Shown: positions 52,484 through 61,172 of the stretch, in pieces
Layout: every line of letters starts with the position of its first letter
Numbering within the stretch: the stretch's first letter is position 1
Origin: Sporomusa sphaeroides DSM 2875
GTDB lineage: Bacteria > Bacillota > Negativicutes > Sporomusales > Sporomusaceae
Assembly: GCF_001941975.2 (NCBI RefSeq)
Contig: NZ_CP146991.1
Span: 2,758,501 to 2,822,500 of the forward strand
DNA: 64,000 nucleotides
Direction: 5' to 3'
Position numbers and translations under genes: made by a program
Notes under the pieces: model-generated
What the model was told of the DNA's origin: nothing
The model's input: the letters and a program-made list of their open reading frames with translations, nothing else
Database searches by the model: none

Positions 52484-54895
52484 TCAATCGTTCTTATCCT
52501 CAGAAGACTTACTCAGCTTGATTAGCGTATCGGTATATTCTTTCAGTTTTTGACTGACAAGGGCATTCACCGTACCGGCCGGATAGCTGCCGTCGGCACC
52601 AGGCTCACCGGCTGGTGTGCCTGTCAGAATTTCAATCCCCTGATCGATGGTCTTAACCGGATAGATATGGAACTTTCCTCGACGCACGGCTTCGATAACT
52701 TCATCACTTAGCGCCAAATTGCTGACATTTTGATGAGGAATCATTACCCCTTGCTTGCCAGTCAGCCCTTTTAGCTTACAAACTGCGAAAAAGCCTTCGA
52801 TTTTTTCGGTTGCGCCACCGATCGGCTGAACCTCGCCCTTTTGGTTAACTGACCCGGTAATGGCAATATATTGCTTAATCGGCAAACCGGATAAGCTTGA
52901 TAAAATCGCATACAGTTCGGTGCTGGAGGCGCTGTCGCCGTCAACACCGTCATACAATTGCTCAAAGGTCAGACTGGCAGTCAGGGTCAGCGGGTGCTTC
53001 TGGGCATATTTCTGGCCAAGATAACCGCTTAGAATCAGCACGCCTTTGGTATGGCTGGTGCCGCTGGTCTTGGTTTCGCGTTCGATATTGACTACACCGC
53101 TTTTGCCAAGATAGGTATTGGCAGTAATACGGGAAGGTTTGCCAAACATGTATTCGCCGACAGACAGTACCGCCAGGCCGTTTACCTGACCGACCTTTTC
53201 CCCTTCGGTGTCAATCAGGAGCTGGCCTTCGGCAAACATCTCCTGCAGGCGTTCTTCGTATTTGTTGGCACGATAGCGTTTTTCTTCAATGGCTTTCTTG
53301 ATATGCCCGGTGGTAACTACCTGGCTGTTATCCAGAGTAGCCCAGACATCGGCTTCGCACAGTAGTTCGACAACCTCGTTGAACCGGGTGGTAAGTTTGG
53401 TTTGGGTGCCGGTCAGGCGTGAACTGTATTCAACTACCCGGGCCACCGCTGCTTTATCAAAATGCTTGAGTTTTTCCCGGCTTACCGTTGAACTGATAAA
53501 ACCGGCAAGCTTTTGAATATTGACCGGATTATTCTCCATCACTACGTCAAAATCGGCGTGGGCTTTAAACAATTTCCGGAAGTCTTCGTCATAGTTGTAT
53601 AGCAGCTGATAAATGTAGGGATTGCCAATCAGTATGACTTTTACATTGATGGGAATGGGTTCCGGTTTGAGCGAAGCCATGGCCAGCACCCCATACTGCT
53701 CTCCCAAATTCTCGATTTGCAGCTTCTTGGTTTTGAGCACCCGTTTCAGTGCTTCCCAGGCGCCAATATTGGTCAATACATCGCGGGCGTTTAAAATCAG
53801 ATAACCGCCATTGGCCCTATGCAGGGCTCCCGGTTTAATCATCGTAAAATCAGTGCTGACAACACCCATGCGGGTTTCGTATTCAGCCCGGCCCACCAGA
53901 TTATAGTATGTCGGATTAATCTCAACAATCACCGGCGCACCCTGGGTTTCACGATTATCTACCAGCAGGTTAACATTATATTTATCTTTGGCATCCTGGG
54001 CCGGCCGCTTAAATAACATGAGCGGATTATTTTCTTCCTCGGCCTGGGGTTTAAATTCATTGATATTTTTGGACACATCCTGTTTAATGGCTTCCAAAAA
54101 GTCGACAACAGGCTGATAATCCCGGTACTTTTCTTTGAATTCCTCAATAAGGTGACCGGCGGCAAACAGGCCAATTTTGATATCAAGCTGCTTCAGCTGT
54201 TCGCGAACACTCCGCTCCAAAAGCTGCACCCGCCGGACAACATCCATTCCTTTTTCGTGTACGGCCAGCATGTTTTTTTCAATAATATCCCGTTGCTGCT
54301 TGTCGAGTTTCTGGTAGTCTTCCGGACCTACCGCTTTGCCATCCACCATCGGCAGCCCGACAAACCCGGTCGAACTCCATTGCGGCGAAATGCCCTGGGT
54401 TTCGGCATACTGGGTGAATTCCTCCACCATGACTGACCGCTGTTCCTGGTATTGTTTGACCAATTCGGACTTGGCCTGTTCATAATCTTCACTGCTAAAC
54501 ACTTTAGGAATGTCGGTTTTCAGGTTTTCCACCAGTTCCTGCATATCCTGTTTAAAACTATAGCCCATCCCGGCAGGTAATGCCAGGGCAATAGGCTGTC
54601 CGGGAGTTTCTAAATTATTTACATAACACCAATCATTGGGGACTTCCTGATTACCGGCAACCTTTTTAACAGCCGTTTCCGCATAAGTAATTTTGCCAGT
54701 ACCAACTAAGCCTGAAATAAAGATATTATAGCCGGGGTTTTTGGTAAACAAACCAAATTCGACAGCTTTTACCGCCCGTTCCTGACCGATCATTACTTCA
54801 AGCGGCGGCACCGTTTCGGTTGTGTCAAAGTCAAAAACATTTTCATCACAGGTAAAGCGGAGCTTTTCGGCCGTTAATCCTTGGCTTATGGTCAT
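52484..54895 (-). CDS. Lon-like ATP-dependent protease (LonB/YcbZ type)
   Basis: 803 residues from ATG 54895 (GGGAGG 9 nt upstream). The AAA-like N-terminal part has FISGLVGTGKITYAETAVKK, a Walker A with isoleucine in place of serine or threonine, then a long helical insertion (~120-320), a second AAA segment (VILIGNPYIYQLLYNYDEDF, ~445) and the S16 protease domain (~580-780) with the catalytic serine in DGVDGDSASSTELYAILSSL and the lysine in GSVNQKGEVQPIGGATEKIE. There is no long substrate-binding N domain of LonA. It degrades damaged or regulatory proteins. The variant Walker A may lower ATP turnover; a second P-loop is not obvious. Confidence 0.93.
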   Translation of the reverse strand: MTISQGLTAEKLRFTCDENVFDFDTTETVPPLEVMIGQERAVKAVEFGLFTKNPGYNIFISGLVGTGKITYAETAVKKVAGNQEVPNDWCYVNNLETPGQPIALALPAGMGYSFKQDMQELVENLKTDIPKVFSSEDYEQAKSELVKQYQEQRSVMVEEFTQYAETQGISPQWSSTGFVGLPMVDGKAVGPEDYQKLDKQQRDIIEKNMLAVHEKGMDVVRRVQLLERSVREQLKQLDIKIGLFAAGHLIEEFKEKYRDYQPVVDFLEAIKQDVSKNINEFKPQAEEENNPLMLFKRPAQDAKDKYNVNLLVDNRETQGAPVIVEINPTYYNLVGRAEYETRMGVVSTDFTMIKPGALHRANGGYLILNARDVLTNIGAWEALKRVLKTKKLQIENLGEQYGVLAMASLKPEPIPINVKVILIGNPYIYQLLYNYDEDFRKLFKAHADFDVVMENNPVNIQKLAGFISSTVSREKLKHFDKAAVARVVEYSSRLTGTQTKLTTRFNEVVELLCEADVWATLDNSQVVTTGHIKKAIEEKRYRANKYEERLQEMFAEGQLLIDTEGEKVGQVNGLAVLSVGEYMFGKPSRITANTYLGKSGVVNIERETKTSGTSHTKGVLILSGYLGQKYAQKHPLTLTASLTFEQLYDGVDGDSASSTELYAILSSLSGLPIKQYIAITGSVNQKGEVQPIGGATEKIEGFFAVCKLKGLTGKQGVMIPHQNVSNLALSDEVIEAVRRGKFHIYPVKTIDQGIEILTGTPAGEPGADGSYPAGTVNALVSQKLKEYTDTLIKLSKSSEDKND

Positions 54896-54918
54896 GAAAA
54901 AAGTCCTCCCTTGGGTGA

Positions 54919-55077
54919 CTAGTTTTTTACAAGCTGGGCCATACAGTTTGTCGGGCTGCCAGCGCTGCGGTGAGCTGTTACGCACTTACAGCACTGGGAA
55001 TGATTGTCGCATTCGGTTTTGGGGCACGGACAGTTCACCTCAGGCTTAAGACAGCTCACTGCTTGTTGGTCACTCAT
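54919..55077 (-). CDS. Small Cys-rich protein, DUF6485-like
   Basis: 52 residues: MSDQQAVSCLKPEVNCPCPK and TECDNHSQCCKCVTAHRSAG, then SPTNCM. Eight cysteines fall in CPCP, C-x6-CCKC and a final NC, which resembles the small DUF6485 family (CPCPKTxC-x5-CCxCVxxHR) as I recall it, common in strict anaerobes and probably metal or Fe-S binding. ATG 55077 has GGAGTGA 6 nt upstream. It lies 23 nt upstream of the Lon-like gene, in the same direction, and could be co-transcribed. Confidence 0.75.
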   Translation of the reverse strand: MSDQQAVSCLKPEVNCPCPKTECDNHSQCCKCVTAHRSAGSPTNCMAQLVKN

Positions 55078-55145
55078 TTGTTATCACTCCATCTATGCAA
55101 ATTTTTCCACACAGATGAATTCTATTGTCCAAGGAAAAATTCCTG

Positions 55146-55820
55146 CTACAAAAGCGGCACACCCAGATACATCATGACAATTTTGCTGGTGTTAATAAAA
55201 GAATGCGCCGTGATGGAGGTGATTAATGACCCGGTCCAAAAATACAGCAGTGCAAAGCCGATGCCGACAATGATCATTTCTGCCAGCCAGTAGGCATTAA
55301 AATGAAAAAGAGCAAATATGCCGGCACTGATTAACGCGCCCCCCCAGAGCCCCCATTTATCTTTGCACGGCAAAAAAGTAAACATCCGGTACAGCACTTC
55401 TTCGGTAACCGGTGCGGCCACCCCGGCCAGAAACAGCGGGATTAGAAGCTGCTCCCAGGATATGGCGGCCTGCACTTCCAGCACTATCGGATGCTGGGTG
55501 GGCGATACTAATAAGACTGTGGTATACAACCGCTCGCTATAGAGACTGATAAATAACAGCACCAGCCCGCCTGCCAGCCCTTTCACTACATTGCGCGGCC
55601 AATTGGCCAGCGACAAGCCTAAGGCTGCCAAATCACCCCGGGTATTGCGGATTGCCCACAGCACGAGTACCAGTACAAGGGTCCGGTCTGTCAGTTCAAT
55701 AACCAACGGACTGGCTTCAAAAAACAACGGATACACCAAGCGCACAACAACGATTCCGGCAGCCAGCCGCAAAACATGGACAGCCAAGACGGCTTTCAAA
55801 TTCCAGGTAGCTTTTAACAT
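55146..55820 (-). CDS. CPBP-family intramembrane protease
   Basis: 224 residues, about seven membrane helices. VAAPVTEEVLYRMFTFLPC holds the glutamate pair and arginine (EExxxR), AGIFALFHFNAYWLAEMI the FxxxH motif and ITAHSFINT the last histidine of the CPBP (Abi, PF02517) family, which cleave or process membrane substrates such as CAAX-like or bacteriocin targets. ATG 55820 follows a GGTTATGCC leader without a strong ribosome binding site. It is a single gene; substrate unknown. Confidence 0.9.
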   Translation of the reverse strand: MLKATWNLKAVLAVHVLRLAAGIVVVRLVYPLFFEASPLVIELTDRTLVLVLVLWAIRNTRGDLAALGLSLANWPRNVVKGLAGGLVLLFISLYSERLYTTVLLVSPTQHPIVLEVQAAISWEQLLIPLFLAGVAAPVTEEVLYRMFTFLPCKDKWGLWGGALISAGIFALFHFNAYWLAEMIIVGIGFALLYFWTGSLITSITAHSFINTSKIVMMYLGVPLL

Positions 55821-55982
55821 GGCATAACCTCTTTTTTTGGCGTATCAATACCATTATGCGCGCTGATACCGGCTTTAATTCAAGAAAACTTTTCCGATAA
55901 AGAAAACACGGCTTACGCCGAGCCCAGCGAAGGCGAAAGCCGATGTTGCCCTTATCCAGGCGAAAGTTATACTTTCTATCAG

Positions 55983-56022
55983 GAAAAAAAATGCCGCCAC
56001 CTTGACAGTAGTCAATCGGCAG
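55983..56022 (-). terminator. Terminator of the TrsS operon
   Basis: GCTGCC..TTGAC/GTCAA..GGCGGC, followed on the minus strand by ATTTTTTTTCC (eight T). It lies 32 nt after the TrsS stop codon. Confidence 0.82.
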
Positions 56023-56053
56023 CAGCTTTCCCCCCTGACAGCAATCGGTAATA

Positions 56054-57454
56054 TTAATCATTCTCTGTTCCCTTACCGCGGTATAAAGTCTGGCCGGCGC
56101 GGGAAGTCAAATTATAGGCGCAAAATGGTATAACCCGGCGGTCGGGGCTTACGATACCAATATGACACTCCCGTAACCGGTCTAAATCCAAATTCCAGGC
56201 ATCCTGAAACGCCATGCCGGAAATACTGAGCGTATACGTGTTTACCCGTTCCAAAAAATCATCCAGGCTGCTTACATTGATTACCGGTTTGCTTTTTGTG
56301 ACCGCGGTAAGGCGCTCAACTGACTTTGACGGCGCCTGCGGAGCCCGCCACTGTCTATTCATGAAATCCCGGGCATATACCGCCCCTGCACTGCGGGGTT
56401 CTTTGACGCAATAATAATCGGAACGATCAAGGGTCCACGGTAGTAAACTGCCATCCGGCATTAAAATAAAGTTGCCGTGAAAGGAGCAATGCGCGTTTTC
56501 ACCAGCCGGCGGCAAAAAATTAGCCGCCTTTACTTTACCGCCGGTCTGAGCTTCCAGAGCCCGGATGACCTCCGGGATGGTAAAACGGTCTTCATTCCGC
56601 GGCGCCTTAGGATAACGCCCCAGATACCCTATGGGCTGGAAGTGCACTGCCCGAACGTGAGGCACTTTTTGTAACGCATAATGTATCAATTCACCAATAT
56701 TACCGGTATTAATCCCCGGTACCAGAGTGGAAACAAGCACCACCCCAATTTCATTGTCAGCGCAATGGCTGATTGCAGCTTCCTTCAGTTCCAGCAAGGC
56801 CGCCCCCCGGATATGTTCATATATCGTATCATTAGTACCGTCAAACTGTAGAAATACGCAATTGAGTCCGGCTGCTTTCAGCTTTTTAACATATTCCGGC
56901 TCTGTGCCCAGCCGTACCCCGTTGGTGTTAAGCTGAATAAAAGGAAAGCCCAGTTTATGCCCCAGGGCGACAATGTCCGGCAAATCATCGCGCACCGTCG
57001 GCTCGCCGCCCGATAATTGAATATTACAGGGTCCGCTGCTGGCAAACAAGGTGCGGTACCAGCCTTCGATGACTGATATATCAGGATCTTCGCCGGCAGT
57101 TTCCGCGTCACTGCCGGCGAAGCAAACCGGACAACCCAGATTGCAGCGGGATGTTGCCTCCAGGAGTACCCCGCAAGGCGGTTGCTGATGGTCTGAACAC
57201 ACACCGCAGTCAAACGGACAGCCCCGGTTCATTCCTGTCGCGCAAACCGGCGGCGGGGCAGCTTTTTGGGGATAAGCCCAGCTTTCATAAGCCGGTTCCC
57301 CCCGCCAGACTACCGTGCTGAACCGTCCATGGTCCGGACATTCCTTAATAAGATAAACATCATTACCGCGTTTTACATTTTGGGCCGGAATTCGTTTAAG
57401 ACATTCGGGGCACACACTTTCCGTATGCTTTAAAAGCTTTTCATCTGGTGCCAC
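56054..57454 (-). CDS. trsS: Radical SAM protein, TrsS type
   Basis: About 466 residues from GTG 57454; an earlier TTG at 57475 and GTG at 57463 are alternatives. An N-terminal zinc-ribbon-like part (CPECLKRIPAQ, CPDHG) is followed by CPFDCGVCSDHQQPPCG, the radical SAM cluster motif EATSRCNLGCPVCFAG (CX3CX2C, ~115), then QLSGGEPTVRDD and LNTNGVRLG. A C-terminal part carries a further Cys (HCSFHGNFILMPDG) and FCAYNL. The order matches what I recall as TrsS, a (seleno)protein family; here the position after CPVC is encoded by TTC (Phe) and no in-frame TGA exists. The product and substrate are not established. It is the last gene of a five-gene operon. Confidence 0.82.
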   Translation of the reverse strand: MAPDEKLLKHTESVCPECLKRIPAQNVKRGNDVYLIKECPDHGRFSTVVWRGEPAYESWAYPQKAAPPPVCATGMNRGCPFDCGVCSDHQQPPCGVLLEATSRCNLGCPVCFAGSDAETAGEDPDISVIEGWYRTLFASSGPCNIQLSGGEPTVRDDLPDIVALGHKLGFPFIQLNTNGVRLGTEPEYVKKLKAAGLNCVFLQFDGTNDTIYEHIRGAALLELKEAAISHCADNEIGVVLVSTLVPGINTGNIGELIHYALQKVPHVRAVHFQPIGYLGRYPKAPRNEDRFTIPEVIRALEAQTGGKVKAANFLPPAGENAHCSFHGNFILMPDGSLLPWTLDRSDYYCVKEPRSAGAVYARDFMNRQWRAPQAPSKSVERLTAVTKSKPVINVSSLDDFLERVNTYTLSISGMAFQDAWNLDLDRLRECHIGIVSPDRRVIPFCAYNLTSRAGQTLYRGKGTEND

Positions 57455-57486
57455 AAAATACACCCTTTCCCGCAAGCTATCATCAA

Positions 57487-57792
57487 CTATGAGTTTCTTG
57501 CATTTATGATTAGCCGCAAAAGTTGTTCAAAGGCTTCTTTACTTAGCACTGCATCGGTTTCCGGATACACCGCCTTTAAAACGATATCGCCAATTACTCC
57601 TTTAACCTGAGTGCCGTCAGCCAAAGTCGCGTTAAAATACGGCCGGGGAAAATCACGCCGGCATTTGAAGGTGGCACTTATTTTTTCCAGCCGGGTTAAA
57701 AATTCATCATCTACTTTAAAACCCAGTCGGTATTGGAAACTGGCGCTGTTGACAAAACAGTTTTCAACTTTTTTGCACTCAAAAGAACTCAT
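57487..57792 (-). CDS. Unrecognised ~101-residue protein of the TrsS operon
   Basis: From ATG 57792 the product starts MSSFECKKVENCFVNSASFQ and continues FKVDDEFLTRLEKISATFKC, RRDFPRPYFNATLADGTQVK and GVIGDIVLKAVYPETDAVLS, ending in a helix (EAFEQLLRLIINARNS). It is mostly beta with one terminal helix; three or four cysteines are not clustered. TTG 57804 overlaps the upstream stop and is less likely. It lies between the C-GCAxxG-C-C gene and TrsS with tight spacing, so it belongs to the module. No family is recognised. Confidence 0.75.
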   Translation of the reverse strand: MSSFECKKVENCFVNSASFQYRLGFKVDDEFLTRLEKISATFKCRRDFPRPYFNATLADGTQVKGVIGDIVLKAVYPETDAVLSKEAFEQLLRLIINARNS

Positions 57793-57800
57793 CCAGCTGT

Positions 57801-58280
57801 TCAAGCCTCCAGTTTGCCAGATAATAAGTCATAACCATTGGCGATAAGAATTTCTTTCACCTTTTGATTGGTTTTCAGAAGAATCTGCGGACATCGCTGG
57901 ATACGGTTCTGGAGATTCTCTTCCAAAATAATACTGCAGTCCGTACCGCCGTATTGGGAACCGACCTCCTGCTCAAACCACTTCACCAGCTCTTCAATCA
58001 TGGCATTAAGCCGGCTGTCCTCCACTTCCTCGGCCGAACCCTTTCCCGCGTACAAAGCCAACAAACAGGCTCCGCTGGTTAACGCCCCGCAGATTTTTCC
58101 GCAATACCCCAGGCCGCCGACCAATCCGGCCATAGCCCGGATTAATTCCGGAATTTCCTTACCCTGCTCGTCAAGTCTCATCTGCAATAAAATCTGACTA
58201 CAGGAAAATTCCTGATGAGCCAGTTCTAATAAGTGAAAATAGTCTTCCGTATGTATATTCATCCGGCTGTCTCCCCTCAT
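57801..58280 (-). CDS. C-GCAxxG-C-C family protein
   Basis: 159 residues. The family pattern is complete: FSCSQILLQMR (~27), GGLGYCGKICGALTSGACLL (the GxxCGALTxG core, ~70), GGTDCSIILEEN and RIQRCPQILL (~135). The C-terminal helix is NQKVKEILIANG. Proteins of this type bind redox cofactors or metals and often sit with oxidoreductases; in the Desulfovibrio locus DVU_1555 is the counterpart as I recall it. ATG 58280 overlaps the previous stop as ATGA and has GGAGG; ATG 58262 is an alternative with GGGGAG upstream. Confidence 0.85.
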   Translation of the reverse strand: MRGDSRMNIHTEDYFHLLELAHQEFSCSQILLQMRLDEQGKEIPELIRAMAGLVGGLGYCGKICGALTSGACLLALYAGKGSAEEVEDSRLNAMIEELVKWFEQEVGSQYGGTDCSIILEENLQNRIQRCPQILLKTNQKVKEILIANGYDLLSGKLEA

Positions 58281-58492
58281 TTATCCTCCAGGGCCTTCTC
58301 AACCTGTAACATTTTACCGCGCGCCAAGCCCGGCGGGATATAAGTCAACCCGCATTCCGGACATTTAAAAAGTTCAACCGGAAAGGTATGGCCCAAATAC
58401 CCGAGAGTAACATACCCCACAGTAAGCGGAATATCACATTTTGCACAAATGACATCTTCACCATTGCCTAGCATCACGTCTTCTTTGCTCAT
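58277..58492 (-). CDS. Small zinc-ribbon redox protein, DVU_1557 type
   Basis: 71 residues with two CxxC knuckles, VICAKCDIPLTVGYV and LFKCPECGLTYIP, as in rubredoxin- or zinc-ribbon-like electron carriers, followed by a PPGLARGKMLQVEKALEDK helix. The companions match the small redox protein named after DVU_1557 in TrsS loci (from memory). ATG 58492 lies 9 nt after the stop of the large oxidoreductase. It may carry electrons from that enzyme to TrsS or its substrate. Confidence 0.82.
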   Translation of the reverse strand: MSKEDVMLGNGEDVICAKCDIPLTVGYVTLGYLGHTFPVELFKCPECGLTYIPPGLARGKMLQVEKALEDK

Positions 58493-58501
58493 AAAAACCC
58501 C

Positions 58502-60826
58502 TCACTTGTCAAGTATTTCCATACGGTGACTGTACGCATCATGAATGACAAAACCGGTTTCACCAACTGAATATTCTGCCCAGTACGTCACATACGCCGG
58601 CTTATAGCAAGCAAGAAAATGACCGTTAGTACTGTTTCGGAACTTATTGCCGGTGCGTTCCGCATATTCGATTACCTGCTGCAAATCGGCAGTCAATATC
58701 AGACTGTCTTCCATAAGCGCTCTTACCTCGTCGGCAATAACCAAGTTTACCAGCGCCGGTTTATCCTGTACGGCTTCACCCCAGATCTCCCGCAGCACAG
58801 TGGTTTTTAACCGGGCGCGCTCCTCGTGCCGCTGTGAATACCCAACCGGCGGGCGGGCAGTCATTTTCCCGTTTTTATCACCAAAAATCAAATCCAGCAA
58901 ATGATAGGTCGTTTTCCCCCGGTTGGTAAAATTATCACGGCACATGGCACAATAAGTCACATAGTCTTTGTCACTTTCGTCAATCCGCCGGTCCACAACC
59001 ATACGGGCCAACTCTCGATTGGCAATTTGCATTAACCCCCCGAAGCCACAGCACTCGGTAAATTCCCGGCTGGTTTTTAATTCTTCCACACGATGTCCCA
59101 GTTGCCGTAAAATATTTCGGACACTGTCGTGAATTTCCCGCTCATGCCGGGTGGTGCAGGAGTCGTGCACTGCCAGAGTATACGACCCGGCCGACGGTAC
59201 CTCCGGCAGGCCAATTTGGTCCATAAAGGTCCACAAAAACTCAACCGGAATATCCGGCAGATTATTTTTAAAGATCATAAAACAAGTCGGACAGCCTAGT
59301 ATTACTTTGGGGGTTCCCATACGCTCCCACTCGGACTTTATCGACTGGATTGCAGCAATAAATTTTTCCTTTTCACCGGCCCAGTCTGCCGGAGCTCCAC
59401 AGCAGCCAAGCATAAGTCCGACGCCGTCTTTGATTTTTTCCCGCAGATAATTATAAGTCTGTATAACCTGCCCGGGTGCGGAGCCGCTTAATTGACACCC
59501 GGGATAAAACATAACCTGACTTTGAGAAAACCCGGGCTCATGTCTGGTCAGGGCAGCTAGATCACTGTTACTGTATTTTAACTCCTGCAAGGCAAAACCG
59601 AACGCCGAGGGCGGCATTTTCCCGGTGCTGACCATGGTCTCCCGCGCCTCGCGGCAGAGATCCGCCATGCTGAAATTATCCTGGCACACTTCCTCACACA
59701 GCCGGCACATACTGCAGGAATTGATCATCTGATTAGATTTACGGACCACACTGGTCATATTCTTATAAATCTGCCGCGCATAGCTGAGGGGATAAGCCCG
59801 GTAATGCTTCAGATACTCACATAGCTTTACACATTCCATACACTGGCAATCAAGACAGCGTTCGGCTTCTGCCGTTGCTTCTTCCCTGGTATAGCCCAGG
59901 CCGGAATCAGCCATGACCACCACCGGCCGCGGTTCGACGCCTTCCGTGCTGGTAAAAAGCCTGGTCGGCTGCGGACCTTCATGAGAACGGCTGAAGGTAA
60001 GCGCTACCCCCTGCAAGGCCCGGTCAATGGAAATCGCTGCCGACTGACCGGCGGCAACCGAATGGATCAAAGACAGCTTGCCCTGCTCCTGACGATAACT
60101 GCCGCCGGCAAATACTTTCGGATTGCTGGTGCCAAAGGTTACCGGATCAATACATATACAGCCATCACTATCCATTTCCAGTCCCAGGGCGAAATCGGCC
60201 GCCTTGATCTGCCCCAGACCGAGATATACGGCATCGAATTCCGCTAACAGATCGTTAAACAATACCCCGGCACCGGCATGATTACCTACGGTAACCCCAA
60301 GCTTGGCCTGCACGCCCAGCTTAGCCAGTATCGCAAAATCATCGGCCATCATTTGCCTGGGCAGCTTAGCCTCCGGAAATTCCAGCAGACGGCCGCCAAA
60401 TTCGGTCCCGGTATCAAATACTGTCAGCTTATAGCCTTTCTTCGCCAAGTTCAAAGCAACCGTCAGACCGCTGATGCCGGCCCCCACCACCGCTACTTTT
60501 TTATTTTTGTTCGGAATCAGGTTATTTTTAAGCAGCGGCTGGGTATTGAAGTTCCGGCAAGCCTGCTCCAACGCATTAATTGCCAGCCCGTCTCCCGCTT
60601 CCACCCGTTTGCAAGCCTCCTGACAGGGCTGATCGCAAACCCGGCTTATGATGCCCGGAAACGGCGCCATTTTGGCAAATAAGTCGTAGCCCGCCGAAAA
60701 ATCCCCCTTGCGAATGGCCGCCATCATTCCCCGTACATCAACATGAAGCGGACAGGCAGCGGTGCAACGAGGCAGGTTTTCCTGCGTACAGTTGGCTTCC
60801 ATGGCATGTAATTGCTGTAAATCCAT
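58502..60826 (-). CDS. FAD oxidoreductase fused to a CCG-domain Fe-S protein
   Basis: 774 residues. N-terminal GltD-like Fe-S segment (CTQENLPRCTAACPLHVDVR and CDQPCQEACKRVEAG), then an FAD Rossmann fold (VVGAGISGLTVALNLAKKGY, ~112; NPKVFAGGSYRQ near 240), then ferredoxin motifs (CLDCQCMECVKLCEYL at ~327, CSMCRLCEEVC at ~374) and two CCG-type segments (FYPGCQLSG...LGCCGAPADWAGE and ECCGFGGLMQIANREL), as in heterodisulfide-reductase-like proteins. It would pass electrons from NAD(P)H through FAD to Fe-S clusters. GGGAGGGG lies just before ATG 60826. It heads the TrsS operon; the usual TrsM methyltransferase and CoA ligase partners are not in the window. Confidence 0.9.
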   Translation of the reverse strand: MDLQQLHAMEANCTQENLPRCTAACPLHVDVRGMMAAIRKGDFSAGYDLFAKMAPFPGIISRVCDQPCQEACKRVEAGDGLAINALEQACRNFNTQPLLKNNLIPNKNKKVAVVGAGISGLTVALNLAKKGYKLTVFDTGTEFGGRLLEFPEAKLPRQMMADDFAILAKLGVQAKLGVTVGNHAGAGVLFNDLLAEFDAVYLGLGQIKAADFALGLEMDSDGCICIDPVTFGTSNPKVFAGGSYRQEQGKLSLIHSVAAGQSAAISIDRALQGVALTFSRSHEGPQPTRLFTSTEGVEPRPVVVMADSGLGYTREEATAEAERCLDCQCMECVKLCEYLKHYRAYPLSYARQIYKNMTSVVRKSNQMINSCSMCRLCEEVCQDNFSMADLCREARETMVSTGKMPPSAFGFALQELKYSNSDLAALTRHEPGFSQSQVMFYPGCQLSGSAPGQVIQTYNYLREKIKDGVGLMLGCCGAPADWAGEKEKFIAAIQSIKSEWERMGTPKVILGCPTCFMIFKNNLPDIPVEFLWTFMDQIGLPEVPSAGSYTLAVHDSCTTRHEREIHDSVRNILRQLGHRVEELKTSREFTECCGFGGLMQIANRELARMVVDRRIDESDKDYVTYCAMCRDNFTNRGKTTYHLLDLIFGDKNGKMTARPPVGYSQRHEERARLKTTVLREIWGEAVQDKPALVNLVIADEVRALMEDSLILTADLQQVIEYAERTGNKFRNSTNGHFLACYKPAYVTYWAEYSVGETGFVIHDAYSHRMEILDK

Positions 60827-61172
60827 TTTCCCCTCCCGTTTCGTTAGAATTGTGAATAGTAAAAATCAGTAATTCTATATAAGCAGAACACTCTCTATAT
60901 GACTAACACTACTAGTAGACCTTGCAAATACTATGCCAAAGACAAGCCTCCCTGTTTCCCCTGCTGCTTTACACCCTAACTGGCAGCATTCTGCACTATT
61001 GAGAAAACCGCTTCAAAATATCCAACAGTCACAGAATTCACTCAGCAGATACAGGTGTGTATCAAACTGCCTCATTCCCGGTACACTTTGGTACAATAGT
61101 AACCGAAGCTATGAAAACAGGGAGCTGTCGCACCAATTGGTGCGACAGCTCCCTGTCAGGCTTATCTTAACC
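60827..61172. other. Intergenic region between gatB and the TrsS operon
   Basis: It holds the promoter side of the TrsS operon and a 40-bp palindromic terminator (61117-61156) for gatB. No gene is seen. Confidence 0.5.
61117..61156 (-). terminator. Terminator of gatA-gatB
   Basis: The half ACAGGGAGCTGTCGCACCAA is followed at once by its exact inverse complement. TTTTCATAG follows on the minus strand, 17 nt after the gatB stop codon. Confidence 0.85.
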
